Positions 1 to 9,429 of a stretch of DNA of 64,000 nt are shown piece by piece; positions within the stretch are counted from its first letter, which is position 1, and every line of letters starts with the position of its first letter. A program made the translations under genes and the position numbers. The notes under the pieces were generated by a model. It saw only the letters and a list, made by a program, of their open reading frames with translations, had not been told where the DNA came from and searched no databases. Source of the stretch: Rhodopseudomonas palustris (GTDB lineage Bacteria > Pseudomonadota > Alphaproteobacteria > Rhizobiales > Xanthobacteraceae); assembly GCF_013415845.1 (NCBI RefSeq), contig NZ_CP058907.1, positions 1,736,001 through 1,800,000 on the forward strand. The letters run 5' to 3'.

Positions 1-76
1 TTCTGGGTGGTAGGGCTTGTCTGTTGCGCAAAAGTCGCGCAGCCGAAACGAAGCAGGCGCTGCGGGAACTCCCGGC

Positions 77-2209
77 TCAGACGCTGCCGACCGTTTTCAG
101 CCGCGCCCGCGGATGGATCTCGGCCTGCGACATCACGGTGGTCTGGGCGCGGAAGCGCTCGACCAGCGAGCGGACGAACGGCCGGATCGAGGCGGAGGTC
201 ACCAGCACCGGGGCCTCGCCTTCGCGCGCGGCCTGCTCGAACTTGTCGCGCACCGCGGTCATGAATTCCGACAGCTTCGACGGCGCCATCGCCAGGGTGC
301 GGTCTTCGCCCTGGCCGATGATCGATTCGGCGAACGCCTGCTCCCACTTCGCCGACAGCGCGATCAGCGGCAGGTAGCCGTTGTAGGAGGTGTTCTGCGC
401 GCAGATCTGGCGCGCCAGCCGGGCGCGGACGTGCTCGACGATCGTCGACGGATTGCGCGAGAACGCCAGCGCTTCGGCGATGCCTTCGAGGATGGTCGAC
501 AGGTCGCGGATCGAGACGCGCTCGGCGAGCAGCAGCTGGAGCACGCGCTGGATGCCCGAGACGGTGATCTGACCCGGGACGATATCCTTGACCAGCTCAC
601 CCTGTTCCTTCGGCAGGTCTTTGAGCAGCTTCTGGGTTTCGCCATAGGACAACAGGTCGGACATGTTGGCCTTGAGCAGCTCGGTCAGATGCGTCGACAG
701 CACGGTGGCGGCGTCGACCACGGTGTAGCCCTTCAGCGACGCCTCTTCCTTGAAGTTGGCGTCGACCCAGGTCGCGGGCAGGCCGAAGGTCGGCTCGGTG
801 GTGTGAATGCCGGGCACCGTCACCTGTTCGCCGGCCGGGTCCATGACCATGAACTGGTTCGGCCAGATCCGGCCGGTGCCGGCGTCGACTTCCTTGATCT
901 TGATGACGTAGGTGTTGGCCTCGAGCTGGACGTTGTCGAGGATGCGCACAGCCGGCATCACGAAGCCCATCTCGATCGCCAGCGAGCGGCGCAGCGCCTT
1001 GATCTGCTCGGTCAGGCGGTCCTGGCCGTCGGGGCCGTTGACCAGCGGCAAGAGCGCGTAGCCGAGCTCGATCTTCAGATCGTCGATCTTCAGCGCTGCG
1101 GCGATCGGCTCCTCCGCCGCGGAAGCGGCCGCCGCAGCGGCTGCGGCTGCTTCCGGCGCGGCTGCGGCCTGCGCCGCCTCGGCAGTGACCTCCCGTTTGC
1201 GGTTGCGCGCCTTCAAGGCCAGGTAGGCCGAGCCGCTGCCGAGCGCCAGGAACGGGAGGGTCGGAATGCCCGGCAGCACCGCCAGCACCAGCATCACCGC
1301 GGCCGCCATGCCGAGCGCCTGCGGGTAGCCGGAGAGCTGACCCATCATCGCCTTGTCGGCCGAGCCGGAGATGCCGGCCTTCGAGACCAGCAGGCCCGCC
1401 GCGGTCGACACGATCAGCGCCGGGATCTGAGTGACCAGGCCGTCGCCGACGGTGAGCAGCGTGTAGGTGTGGCCGGCTTCCGAGAAAGACAGGCCCTGCT
1501 GCGCGACGCCGATGATGATGCCGCCGATCACGTTGATGAACACGATCAAGAGGCCGGCGATGGCGTCGCCGCGGACGAACTTCGACGCACCGTCCATGGC
1601 GCCGAAGAAGCCGCTTTCGTCTTCGAGCTCCTTGCGCCGCGCTTTGGCGGTGGCTTCGTCGATCAGGCCGGCCGACAGGTCGGCGTCGATCGCCATCTGC
1701 TTGCCGGGCATCGAGTCCAATTGGAAACGCGCCGCGACTTCGGCGATGCGGCCCGAACCCTTGGTGATGACCACGAAGTTGACGATGATCAGGATCGTGA
1801 ACACGATGATCCCGATCACGAAATTGCCGCCCATCACGAAGCCGCCGAACGCCTCGATGACGTGACCGGCGGCCGCGGTGCCTTCATGGCCGTGCGACAG
1901 GATCAGCCGGGTCGACGCCATGTTCAGCGACAGCCGCAACATCGTCGAGATCAGGAGCACGGTTGGGAACGACGAGAATTCCAGCGGCGCCTGGATGAAC
2001 AGCGACGTCATCAGGATCAGGATCGACAGCGTGATCGAGATCGCCAGGAACAGGTCGAGAATGATCGCCGGCAGCGGCAGGATCAGCACGACCAGGATGG
2101 TCAGCACGCCGATCGCGAGCGCGAGGTCGCCGCGCCGCAGTATGGCGATCATTTCGTTGAGGCTGGGAATGCCGGACCCAGTGCTCTGGCCGACCGTGGT
2201 GTCCGTCAT
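77..2209 (-). CDS. flhA: Flagellar biosynthesis protein FlhA
   Basis: FlhA is the large inner-membrane component of the flagellar type III export gate and docks chaperone-substrate complexes. The 710-residue product has the family layout: about eight hydrophobic segments in residues 20-330, including the FHIPEP-family stretch around SMPGKQMAIDADL, then a long cytoplasmic domain with an Ala-rich linker near residue 350-365. The frame is open to 2317, but I chose the ATG at 2207-2209 (MTDTTVGQ) because an AGGGGA ribosome-site-like run lies about 12 bases upstream and the extra 36 residues are Pro/Arg-rich and unlike FlhA. A CtrA-like box lies about 170 bases upstream. Family assignment is secure; the start is likely. 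Confidence 0.96.
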   Translation of the reverse strand: MTDTTVGQSTGSGIPSLNEMIAILRRGDLALAIGVLTILVVLILPLPAIILDLFLAISITLSILILMTSLFIQAPLEFSSFPTVLLISTMLRLSLNMASTRLILSHGHEGTAAAGHVIEAFGGFVMGGNFVIGIIVFTILIIVNFVVITKGSGRIAEVAARFQLDSMPGKQMAIDADLSAGLIDEATAKARRKELEDESGFFGAMDGASKFVRGDAIAGLLIVFINVIGGIIIGVAQQGLSFSEAGHTYTLLTVGDGLVTQIPALIVSTAAGLLVSKAGISGSADKAMMGQLSGYPQALGMAAAVMLVLAVLPGIPTLPFLALGSGSAYLALKARNRKREVTAEAAQAAAAPEAAAAAAAAASAAEEPIAAALKIDDLKIELGYALLPLVNGPDGQDRLTEQIKALRRSLAIEMGFVMPAVRILDNVQLEANTYVIKIKEVDAGTGRIWPNQFMVMDPAGEQVTVPGIHTTEPTFGLPATWVDANFKEEASLKGYTVVDAATVLSTHLTELLKANMSDLLSYGETQKLLKDLPKEQGELVKDIVPGQITVSGIQRVLQLLLAERVSIRDLSTILEGIAEALAFSRNPSTIVEHVRARLARQICAQNTSYNGYLPLIALSAKWEQAFAESIIGQGEDRTLAMAPSKLSEFMTAVRDKFEQAAREGEAPVLVTSASIRPFVRSLVERFRAQTTVMSQAEIHPRARLKTVGSV

Positions 2210-2352
2210 TTCAGCCGCCGTCCCCTGTGCGCGTCGCTTGCGCCGGCCAGACGTCTTCGCCGCGACCGGAGGGGCGCTGGGTCCAACGTGAGGCAGCGCA
2301 CTGGCGTCCACGGGCATTCCCCGTTTCTCGCGGCCGACGACACTTCTTCACT

Positions 2353-2367
2353 GGGCAAAATTTGCCC
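2353..2367. promoter_or_regulatory. Perfect inverted repeat, operator-like
   Basis: GGGCAAA-A-TTTGCCC is a perfect 7-base inverted repeat around one central base. It lies between the divergent flhA and MFS genes. Symmetry this tight without a following T-run fits a dimeric regulator site better than a terminator. No regulator is identified. Confidence 0.35.
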
Positions 2368-2376
2368 GGTTCATGG

Positions 2377-2392
2377 TTAGCAAAGTGTTAAC
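2377..2392. promoter_or_regulatory. CtrA-like box upstream of flhA
   Basis: TTAG-CAAAGTG-TTAAC matches the alphaproteobacterial CtrA consensus TTAA-N7-TTAA at 7 of 8 positions. CtrA controls early flagellar genes in this class, and the box lies about 170 bases upstream of the flhA start. Functional assignment is inference from sequence and position. Confidence 0.4.
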
Positions 2393-2471
2393 GCCGCCCC
2401 GGGTGCGACCGCATGGCAGGGCGGTGGCCGGCGCCCTTGACCCGCAGCGTTGCGCCAGAAACTCTGCACAT

Positions 2472-3716
2472 ATGGAAACGCCCGTGGAAAAGACCGGCAA
2501 AACGCCGGCGTTCACGCTCGACTCGCATCAGGCGTGGGTCCGGCTGGGATTGGCGCTGGTGATCGGTTCGATCGGCAGCGTCGGAATGTGGTCGGTGGTG
2601 GTCGTGCTGCCGCTGGTGCAGGCGGAGTTCGCCGCCAGCCGGGGTGCTGCGTCGCTGGCCTTCACCATGGCGATGCTCGGCTTCGGCCTCGGCGGCGTCG
2701 CCACCGGCAAGCTCACCGACCGGTTCGGCATCGTGGTGGCGATCGGCAGCGGCATCGGCCTGCTCGGGCTCGGCTATGTCGGCGCCGGGCTGTCGGCTGC
2801 GCTCTGGCAGTTCGCCGCCTTCCATCTCCTGATCGGCGCCGGTGCCTCGGCGACCTTCGGCCCGCTAATGGCCGAGGCTTCGCACTGGTTCGAGCGCTAC
2901 CGCGGGCTTGCAGTGACGATTGCCGCCAGCGGCAATTATCTCGCCGGCACGATCTGGCCGCCGCTGGTCAACTGGGGCAGTGCCAGCATCGGCTGGCGCG
3001 CCACCCATCTGGCGATCGGCGCGTTCTGCGTCGTCGCGATGACCCTGATGGTGCTGATCCTGCGCGCCAGGATGCGCGGCCATGCCGCTGCCAGCCACGC
3101 TGCAGCCCCGCCGCCGAAGATCGACCTGCAGCTTCCCACCAACACGCTCACGGTGCTGCTGAGCGTCGCCAGCATCGCCTGCTGCGTGGCGATGGCGATG
3201 CCGCAGGTCCACATCGTCGCCTATTGCGGTGACCTCGGCTATGGCGCGGCGCGCGGCGCCGAGATGCTGTCGCTGATGCTGGCGTTCGGCATCATCAGCC
3301 GGATCGGCTCGGGCTTCCTGGCCGACCGGATCGGCGGCATCCCCACGCTGCTGCTCGGCTCGGTGGCGCAGGGCGCTGCGCTGATGTTCTATCTGTTCTT
3401 CGACAGCCTGGGTTCGCTCTACGTGATCTCGGCGATGTTCGGCTTGTTTCAGGGCGGCATCGTGCCGGCCTATGCGATCATCGTGCGCGAGGCGATGCCG
3501 GCGCGCGAGGCCGCTACCCGAGTCGGCATCGTCATCATGGCGTCGGTGCTCGGCATGTCGTTCGGCGGCTGGATCTCCGGCGTGATTTTCGACGCCACCG
3601 GCTCCTATGCGGCCGCCTTCGTCAACGGCATGGCGTGGAACGCCGTCAACGTCGCGATCATCTTGATGCTATTGCTACGCGCCCGGCGCCGCGGACCGCA
3701 GGTGGCGATGGCGTAG
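2472..3716 (+). CDS. MFS transporter, probable anion antiporter
   Basis: A 414-residue major facilitator superfamily permease with about 12 hydrophobic segments. The cytoplasmic loop between segments 2 and 3 carries a typical motif A (GKLTDRFG). A second, related loop (GFLADRIG) follows the central hydrophilic stretch near residue 210, as expected for the duplicated 6+6 MFS fold. The overall sequence resembles oxalate/formate- or monocarboxylate-type carriers, but the substrate cannot be read. The frame opens at 2373; the ATG at 2472 (METPVEK) removes a Pro/Arg-rich tail and leaves a normal short N-terminus. It is divergent from flhA and stands alone. Confidence 0.85.
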   Translation: METPVEKTGKTPAFTLDSHQAWVRLGLALVIGSIGSVGMWSVVVVLPLVQAEFAASRGAASLAFTMAMLGFGLGGVATGKLTDRFGIVVAIGSGIGLLGLGYVGAGLSAALWQFAAFHLLIGAGASATFGPLMAEASHWFERYRGLAVTIAASGNYLAGTIWPPLVNWGSASIGWRATHLAIGAFCVVAMTLMVLILRARMRGHAAASHAAAPPPKIDLQLPTNTLTVLLSVASIACCVAMAMPQVHIVAYCGDLGYGAARGAEMLSLMLAFGIISRIGSGFLADRIGGIPTLLLGSVAQGAALMFYLFFDSLGSLYVISAMFGLFQGGIVPAYAIIVREAMPAREAATRVGIVIMASVLGMSFGGWISGVIFDATGSYAAAFVNGMAWNAVNVAIILMLLLRARRRGPQVAMA

Positions 3717-3747
3717 CGAGGTCGTTCTAGTGCTCACCAGAACGAAA

Positions 3748-3775
3748 GAGCCGCGCGGCTGACACCGCGCGGCTC
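3748..3775 (-). terminator. Intrinsic terminator of the chemoreceptor gene
   Basis: A perfect 11-bp stem (GAGCCGCGCGG / CCGCGCGGCTC) with a 6-base loop lies between convergent genes. Read on the minus strand the stem is followed by TTTCGTT, so it best serves the chemoreceptor gene; it may also stop the MFS transcript. Confidence 0.7.
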
Positions 3776-3807
3776 GTGTTCACAAGGCGAGAAGCGGGAA
3801 GTCTGGC

Positions 3808-5499
3808 TCAGGCCGAGCGCACGCTCTGCAGGAAGTTGGCGACTTCGACCTTCAGCCGGCTGGAATCCTGCGACAGCGATTGCGCTGCCGACAGGACCTG
3901 CGCCGACGCCGAACCGGTCTCGCTGGCGCCGCGCTGCACGTCGACGATGTTGGCGGAGACTTCGTTGGTGCCGCGCGCCGCCTGCTGAACGTTGCGGGCG
4001 ATCTCCTGGGTCGCGGCGCCTTGTTCTTCGACCGCCGACGCGATGGTCGAGGCGATTTCCGACATCCGCTCGATGGTGTGGCCGATCTCGCGGATCGCCG
4101 ACACCGACTCGCCGGTGGCGGCCTGGATGCCGCCGATGTGCTGGCTGATCTCGCCGGTCGCCTTCGATGTCTGTTCGGCCAACGCTTTGACTTCGGCTGC
4201 CACCACGGCGAAGCCGCGGCCGGCTTCGCCGGCACGTGCCGCTTCGATCGTCGCGTTGAGTGCGAGCAGGTTGGTCTGGCCGGCGATCGTGTTGATCAGT
4301 TCGACCACGTCGCCGATCCGGGCGGCTGCCTGCGACAGCTCGCCGACGGTGGCGTTGGTCTTGCGCGCCTGATCGACCGCCTCGACGGCGATGCGAGCGG
4401 ATTCCTGCACCTGCCGGCTGATCTCGTTGATCGAAGAGGTCATCTCCTCGGTCGCCGAGGCCACCGACTGAACATTGGTCGAGGCCTGTTCGGACGCCGC
4501 CGCCACGGTAGTCGCCTGCACCTGAGCGTGTTGGGCTGTCGTGGTGAGCGTGCGCGCCGAAGCTTCCAGCTCGGTAGATGCGGACGACACGGTTTCTACG
4601 ATCTCCCCGACGGAGGCTTCGAATTGTCGGGTCGCGGCGTCGATGCGATGGCCTCGCGCGATTTTGTCTTCGGAATCCCTGGCGGCGGCCGCGTCGGCCG
4701 TGCGCTTGTCGAGCAACGCCTGTTTGAACACCTGCAGCGCATCGGCCATGGCGCCGATCTCGGTGTTCTTGCCGCGATGCGGCACCTCGGCGGAGAGATC
4801 GCCGCGAGTGAAATCCTGCATCGGCTTGACGATCGAGGCGATGCCTCGCGACAGATCGCGGATCACCAGGATGCTCGCGGTGATGCCGATCACGATCGCC
4901 ACGACCAGGATGCCGATCATCAGGAAGATCGCCCACAGATAAGTCGCTTCCGCACTCGCCGTGGCGCCTGCCGCACCCTTGTCGTTGAGGTCGATGTCCT
5001 TCTTCAACACCTCGTCGATCTGCGCGCTGATCGGGCCCATCGTCTTCGCCATGTAGTCGTTGGCGGCGACTGGAAGCTCACCGGCGGCCTTGCGAGACAT
5101 CTCGAGGCCTGTGGGAGCGAGACTGGTGTAGTTCGTCCACGACGCGACGAGGCTGTCGTACAGCTTGCGCTCTTCCGGCGTTGCGACCATCGGCGCGTAG
5201 GTGCGCAGCGATTGCTTCACCGCCTCATCAAATGCGGCGACCTGCTTCTCGGTTGCGAGCTTGCGCTCGGTAGTGGCTTCGAGCAAATGCGCGCGCAGCG
5301 TGTTGCGATACAGCGCCACGTTGGTGCGCATCTCGCCGAGAACGCGGACCGACGGCATCCAATTGGTGCCGATATCGACGGTGCTCGTATTCAACGTCCG
5401 CATCTGCAGCAGGCCGAGCAGACCCAGGCCGGAGAGCGCGATCAGCAGGACCGCCACCAGAGCAGTGATTTTCGTCCGTAATGGGACATTGGCGAGCAT
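3808..5499 (-). CDS. Methyl-accepting chemotaxis protein
   Basis: A 563-residue transmembrane chemoreceptor. Residues 8-32 form the first membrane segment, followed by a roughly 150-residue helical periplasmic domain of the four-helix-bundle type, a second membrane segment at about 186-213, a HAMP domain at about 211-264 and a long coiled-coil signalling domain. The hairpin tip, which contacts CheA and CheW, is visible near residues 412-446 ([20 protein letters not shown]). No C-terminal CheR-tethering pentapeptide is present. The receptor stands alone between a terminator and a long upstream gap. Its cytoplasmic domain closely resembles that of the PAS receptor at 43.4-45.6 kb, so both may feed the same CheA. 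The ligand is unknown. Confidence 0.95.
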   Translation of the reverse strand: MLANVPLRTKITALVAVLLIALSGLGLLGLLQMRTLNTSTVDIGTNWMPSVRVLGEMRTNVALYRNTLRAHLLEATTERKLATEKQVAAFDEAVKQSLRTYAPMVATPEERKLYDSLVASWTNYTSLAPTGLEMSRKAAGELPVAANDYMAKTMGPISAQIDEVLKKDIDLNDKGAAGATASAEATYLWAIFLMIGILVVAIVIGITASILVIRDLSRGIASIVKPMQDFTRGDLSAEVPHRGKNTEIGAMADALQVFKQALLDKRTADAAAARDSEDKIARGHRIDAATRQFEASVGEIVETVSSASTELEASARTLTTTAQHAQVQATTVAAASEQASTNVQSVASATEEMTSSINEISRQVQESARIAVEAVDQARKTNATVGELSQAAARIGDVVELINTIAGQTNLLALNATIEAARAGEAGRGFAVVAAEVKALAEQTSKATGEISQHIGGIQAATGESVSAIREIGHTIERMSEIASTIASAVEEQGAATQEIARNVQQAARGTNEVSANIVDVQRGASETGSASAQVLSAAQSLSQDSSRLKVEVANFLQSVRSA

Positions 5500-6156
5500 T
5501 GTTTTTCCGATTCAACTTTTAAGCGACCAGCGAGAGGCGCAGGCGGCGATCGCTGCATCCTCGGTTAAAATGTTTGTTCAAAAGCTAATCAATTTGTACG
5601 TTGACGGACCTTCTTCGCGATTTCGCTATCGATCTTTCGACCTAACAGTCTGGTCGTAGTCAGGGAGGCGCGTCGGTCGATCGTGTGCGCGGAGTAACAA
5701 ACGCCGAGGCGACCAGCCGCGAACCGAGTGGACGCTGAGTCCGATCGATGCGCGATCGTTTTCGTAGTCGCCATGACGCGCGAAGAGACTCCAAGCTGCT
5801 CATCAGCTACCGCCACAGATCGCGAGCGGTGTCTGTCCAGCGCTGGATCTGATCGAAGCGGCGGCGACTGGTGCGGACCGAGACGACTTGCTTGGGCGGC
5901 GTCTTCGGACGCAGGCTCCGAGTGTCGGTCCTGCAGAGACAGGCACGCCGGTTCCGTCTCCGAAGGCTGGCGTGGCAGCCTGAGATCTCCACCGACGACC
6001 GGTCGACCGTTCCCAAACTCCCGTCGGTGGGGGCATCTCCATCGACCCACCGGGGGGGGCGCTTGCCCGCCAGCCGCCGGCGAGCTGCCGATTGCCGCCG
6101 CACGCCCGCCATTGTATGGGGAGACCGCACCGTCCGCCGCCTTGCGGCCGCCGGCG
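5500..6156. other. Gene-free interval upstream of the tRNA
   Basis: About 650 bases with no convincing gene. The first 100 bases are relatively AT-rich and should hold the promoter of the chemoreceptor. The rest has several overlapping open frames on both strands (for example 5589-6050 and 5803-6171, minus), but their products are Arg/Ser/Pro-rich, lack ribosome sites and resemble no family I know. I see no integrase, repeat or direct-repeat attachment site beside the tRNA. Confidence 0.5.
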
Positions 6157-6232
6157 GGGCCTGTAGCTCAATGGTTAGAGCCGACCGCTCATAACGGTCT
6201 GGTTGCAGGTTCGAGTCCTGCCGGGCCCACCA
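6157..6232 (+). tRNA. tRNA with CAT anticodon, probably tRNA-Ile2 (lysidine type)
   Basis: A full 76-base cloverleaf. The acceptor stem pairs GGGCCTG with CGGGCCC, the D arm starts TAGCTCAATGG, and the anticodon stem GACCG/CGGTC holds the loop CTCATAA with anticodon CAT at 6190-6192. The T arm contains GGTTCGAGTCC and the CCA end is encoded. CAT can mean initiator Met, elongator Met or Ile2. The C4-G69 and C5-G68 pairs and the TCTGGTTG variable-loop region look more like tRNA-Ile2, whose C34 is changed to lysidine by TilS to read AUA. Identity as a tRNA is certain; the isoacceptor is inferred. Confidence 0.93.
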
Positions 6233-6274
6233 CGTTGCTGTGGCTGCGCCTTGCCAAAAGGGAAGCCTTCCGAA

Positions 6275-7333
6275 TTGAATCCGCCACCGCCGTCATCAGC
6301 CCTTCTGCAGCCGGTTCGGTTCTCGACGGAGCAGCTTTCTGCACGCGACCGGTTCGATGCCTGGCGGGAGTATCTGCGTCCCGTTGCCGATCTGGCGCCG
6401 GCAGCGGATGGGGTGGGGACCTCTGCGATCGATCTTGCGTGCTGGGATCTCGGCAACTTTGCGATGTGCCAGGAGCGGAACTCGGGAACGCGGTTCACGC
6501 GCACGTTGCGGCGCGTGAAGACGGTATTTGCGGATCACTGGTACCTGTTCCTGATCAAGGCCGGATCGAATTGGGTCGTCAGCGACGGCGGCTGGTCGTC
6601 CGGGCAGGAGATCCGCGGCGCGCCGGGGCAGCTCAGCTTGTATTCGCTCGGCGAAGCATTCCATGGCGAGATGAACCCGATCGAGGTCTTGATGCTGTTC
6701 ATCCCGCGCGACGCATTCGCCCGGCAGGCCGGTAGGCTCGACCGGCTCAACAACACCATCATCGACACCACGCGTGGGCAGCTCCTGTCCGACTACATGC
6801 TGGCGCTCGAGCGCCAGTTGCCGAATCTGACGCATGACGAGGTGCCGGCGATCGTCCGCGCCACCGAGGCGATGATCGCCGCGTGCCTGACGCCGACGCC
6901 GCACAGCCTGGAAGATGCGCGGGACGGTGTCATTCTCAGTCTCGGAGAACGCGCCCGCAAGCTGGTGCAGGCTCGGCTGTCCGATCCAAGATTGACGCCG
7001 GCCTGTCTCGCCAAGAGCATCGGCGTGTCACGGAGCGCGCTGTATCGGCTGTTCGAACCGCACGGCGGCGCGGCGCGCTACGTGCGCAACACGCGCCTCG
7101 CCGCCGCGCATCGCGCGCTGTGCGATCTCACCGAGACCCGGCAGATCCAACAGATCGCCGGTTCGTTCGGGTTCACCAGCTCGCAGGAATTCAGCCGCGC
7201 CTTTCGCCTGCGATACGGCTACAGCCCGTCGGAACTGCGCGCTGATATCAGCAGATCGACGCTCCACCTCGGCCGCGATCCGGTGATCGAGGGCGGCCGG
7301 ACGCTCGGCGAGTTTTTACGAACCACCGCTTGA
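6275..7333 (+). CDS. AraC-family transcriptional regulator
   Basis: A 352-residue regulator. The N-terminal two thirds look like an AraC-binding-like sensory domain. The last 100 residues carry the two helix-turn-helices of the family (LAKSIGVSRSALYRLF and IAGSFGFTSSQEFSRAFR). The frame is open from 6203, but that ATG lies inside the tRNA, so it cannot be the start. I propose TTG at 6275, which follows an AAGGGAAG run by about 10 bases and gives MNPPPPSS; TTG at 6251 is the alternative. The effector and targets are unknown, and neither neighbour is clearly a catabolic operon. Confidence 0.85.
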   Translation: MNPPPPSSALLQPVRFSTEQLSARDRFDAWREYLRPVADLAPAADGVGTSAIDLACWDLGNFAMCQERNSGTRFTRTLRRVKTVFADHWYLFLIKAGSNWVVSDGGWSSGQEIRGAPGQLSLYSLGEAFHGEMNPIEVLMLFIPRDAFARQAGRLDRLNNTIIDTTRGQLLSDYMLALERQLPNLTHDEVPAIVRATEAMIAACLTPTPHSLEDARDGVILSLGERARKLVQARLSDPRLTPACLAKSIGVSRSALYRLFEPHGGAARYVRNTRLAAAHRALCDLTETRQIQQIAGSFGFTSSQEFSRAFRLRYGYSPSELRADISRSTLHLGRDPVIEGGRTLGEFLRTTA

Positions 7334-7341
7334 CGCCGGTC

Positions 7342-7361
7342 GCGGCGCGGCGTCGCGCCGC
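7342..7361 (+). terminator. Possible terminator after the AraC gene
   Basis: A perfect 8-bp stem GCGGCGCG/CGCGCCGC with a 4-base loop lies 9 bases after the stop codon. There is no T-run, so termination strength is doubtful. Confidence 0.35.
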
Positions 7362-7713
7362 CATCTCGGACCTTCGTGGTCCGATGCCCGCGGAGTGCAA
7401 AGTCATTCTTGCCGCGTTTGCATATCAGCCTGGTCTAAATTGCTCAGTGGTACGTGGGTGTCATCTCTCTGAGCCGAATCGTGCTTAACTGATCCACTCC
7501 TCTCCTGCGACGCCCGCCGCAGATGTTGCTTTGTGGGTATTTTTATACTGTTGTCGATGCGATTGGTCGCCAATCGATTTGGGACCGGTTGTTTCGAAAG
7601 CGAGACGAAAAGCCAACGCCCCGCCGCCCCGTAAGGGTTTAAACTTCAGCACCGGGAAAGCGGCCGCCTGTGCGGCCTCCGTGCGCTGACAGAAGAAACT
7701 GTAGTACCCGCTT
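7362..7713. other. Gene-free leader upstream of the GGDEF-hemerythrin gene
   Basis: About 350 bases without a believable gene. It contains a perfect 7-base inverted repeat with a 3-base spacer (CGATTGG-TCG-CCAATCG, 7560-7576) and an AT-rich run (GGTATTTTTATACTG, near 7534) that could be promoter sequence. No riboswitch fold was recognised. Confidence 0.4.
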
Positions 7714-9228
7714 ATGACGATATCCGCAGATCCAGATCGCGACTGGAAGAATCGCATTTCGGCGCAGGCTCTCAGGCAGATCCAGGAGCTCGATCTCGCC
7801 CTCGATCCGAACAGCTTCGAGCTGTGGTACACGTTCTTCTCCGGCCGGCACAAAGCGCTCACCGAGGCCGTCAACGCACTTTTGGCCGCGACCGGCCGGC
7901 CTAGCGCAGGTGACATTTCGGGCCTGTACGAGCAGTTTCTGTATCCGACCAAAGCGGTCACCCGCATCCATGCGATCGGCGCGCTGGTGCACAGCCAATC
8001 GAACGCGCTGATCGACGTGATCGAAGAGGCGTCGGATGCGACCCATGGCTACGAGACCCGGCTGTCGAGCGCGGCGCCGCGCCTGGCGCTCGGACGGATG
8101 GAAGACGGGCTGCAGGCGATCGTCGACGAACTGCTGACCTGGACGATGGACATTCAGACCGCCAACGCGGTGCTGGTGGACCGGCTGAGATCCGCCGCCG
8201 ATCAGGTTCGCAAGTTGCAGGATCAGTTGGATCAGGTCCGGCTCGAGAGCATGACCGACCCGCTCACCGAGGTCGGCAACCGCAAGTACTTCGAGAACCA
8301 ATTGTCCCAGCATGTCGCCAGCGACGACAGTGGCCCTCTCTCGCTGCTGATCGTCGATCTCGACAACTTCAAGCAATTCAACGATCGCCACGGCCATGTT
8401 GTCGGCGACGACGTGCTGCGGCTCGCGGCTTCGACCATCAAGCACAATTGTCGCCGTGACGACGTAGTTTGCCGCTATGGGGGGGACGAGTTCGCCATCA
8501 TCCTGCCCCGCACGCCGTTGCGGGAGGCGCTGCTGCTCGGCGAGGCGATCCGGGCCGCGATCGCGGCGCGCGAGCTGCATCGCCGGTCGACCCATGAGAG
8601 CCTTGGCCGGCTCCTGATCTCGATCGGTGCAGCGGAGTTCAGGCCGGGCGAGACGGCGGATGATTTCGTCGAGCGTGCCGATCATTGGATGTACGCCGCC
8701 AAACAGGCGCGACGCGACAGGACGCGGCCCGGCCCCGACGCCGCCGCCCGCGATCCCGGCGAGCGGCGTCCGGACATCCTGTGGCACGAGACCTACGCTT
8801 GCGGCGAGCCGACGATCGACGCTCAGCACCGCGAGCTGTTCGACCTCGCCAACGTCATTCTCGGTCCCGAGATCGAGATGCTGGAGCCCGCCAGGCTGTC
8901 GGAGGTGGTCGAGCTGCTACTGACCCGCGTCGCCGAGCACTTTCAGTACGAACAGGCCGTGCTCGAAGCGTCCGGCTACGATGAATGTGGGCTGCACCGG
9001 ATGGAGCACGACCATCTGCTGATCCGTGCCCGGCAGGTGAGCGAGGCGGTGGTCTCCGGGCATCAGTCGCTTGGCGAACTACGCGCGTTCCTGGTCAATT
9101 CGGTCATCCTCGGCCACATGCTCAAGGATGACCGGCGGTTTTTCCCGTTGTTCGACCGTCAAGCATCATCCGCCACGCAGAGTGGGGCCGCACCGGTGCA
9201 TCGCGAGCGACGGCGGTTGTCGCTGTAG
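7714..9228 (+). CDS. Diguanylate cyclase with C-terminal hemerythrin domain
   Basis: A 504-residue fusion. Residues 1-175 form a mainly helical N-terminal region ending in a coiled coil. Residues 180-335 are a GGDEF domain with intact active-site GGDEF at 256-260 and a metal-binding VDLDNF upstream, so it should make cyclic di-GMP from GTP. Residues 355-485 are a bacteriohemerythrin, with QHREL (His372), HFQYE, HRMEHDH and HMLKDD supplying the His/Glu/Asp ligands of a non-haem diiron centre. No membrane segment is seen, so the protein is cytosolic. The architecture implies cyclase output tuned by oxygen or redox state. It is followed by an iron permease gene 200 bases on, but no operon is evident. 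Confidence 0.93.
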   Translation: MTISADPDRDWKNRISAQALRQIQELDLALDPNSFELWYTFFSGRHKALTEAVNALLAATGRPSAGDISGLYEQFLYPTKAVTRIHAIGALVHSQSNALIDVIEEASDATHGYETRLSSAAPRLALGRMEDGLQAIVDELLTWTMDIQTANAVLVDRLRSAADQVRKLQDQLDQVRLESMTDPLTEVGNRKYFENQLSQHVASDDSGPLSLLIVDLDNFKQFNDRHGHVVGDDVLRLAASTIKHNCRRDDVVCRYGGDEFAIILPRTPLREALLLGEAIRAAIAARELHRRSTHESLGRLLISIGAAEFRPGETADDFVERADHWMYAAKQARRDRTRPGPDAAARDPGERRPDILWHETYACGEPTIDAQHRELFDLANVILGPEIEMLEPARLSEVVELLLTRVAEHFQYEQAVLEASGYDECGLHRMEHDHLLIRARQVSEAVVSGHQSLGELRAFLVNSVILGHMLKDDRRFFPLFDRQASSATQSGAAPVHRERRRLSL

Positions 9229-9429
9229 CAGGTGGTAAGACCGAACCGAGGCGTCTTGGCCCCTCCTATGCCGGATCGGGCTGCTTTCGCGCGGCTGTGA
9301 TCCCAAATTGCATTCCTCGCCCGGGATTTTTCGCGAAATTGGTGTATCCTCGCAACCCCTGGCTGCAGGCGAGTCGGCCGTACATGATGCGGCGACCTCC
9401 GGCGGTTGGGCGAGGCGAAGTTGGCGCAG

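Noticed and set aside
17..2380. A long plus-strand open frame antisense to flhA
   Set aside because: Its product is Arg/Asp/His-rich with no family resemblance; it is the mirror of a secure flhA frame in GC-rich DNA.
5589..6171. Open frames upstream of the tRNA as real genes or island remnants
   Set aside because: Low-complexity basic products, no ribosome sites, no integrase and no repeated tRNA end.
6203..6274. ATG at 6203 as start of the AraC gene
   Set aside because: It lies inside the tRNA gene; a TTG downstream with a ribosome site is more believable.
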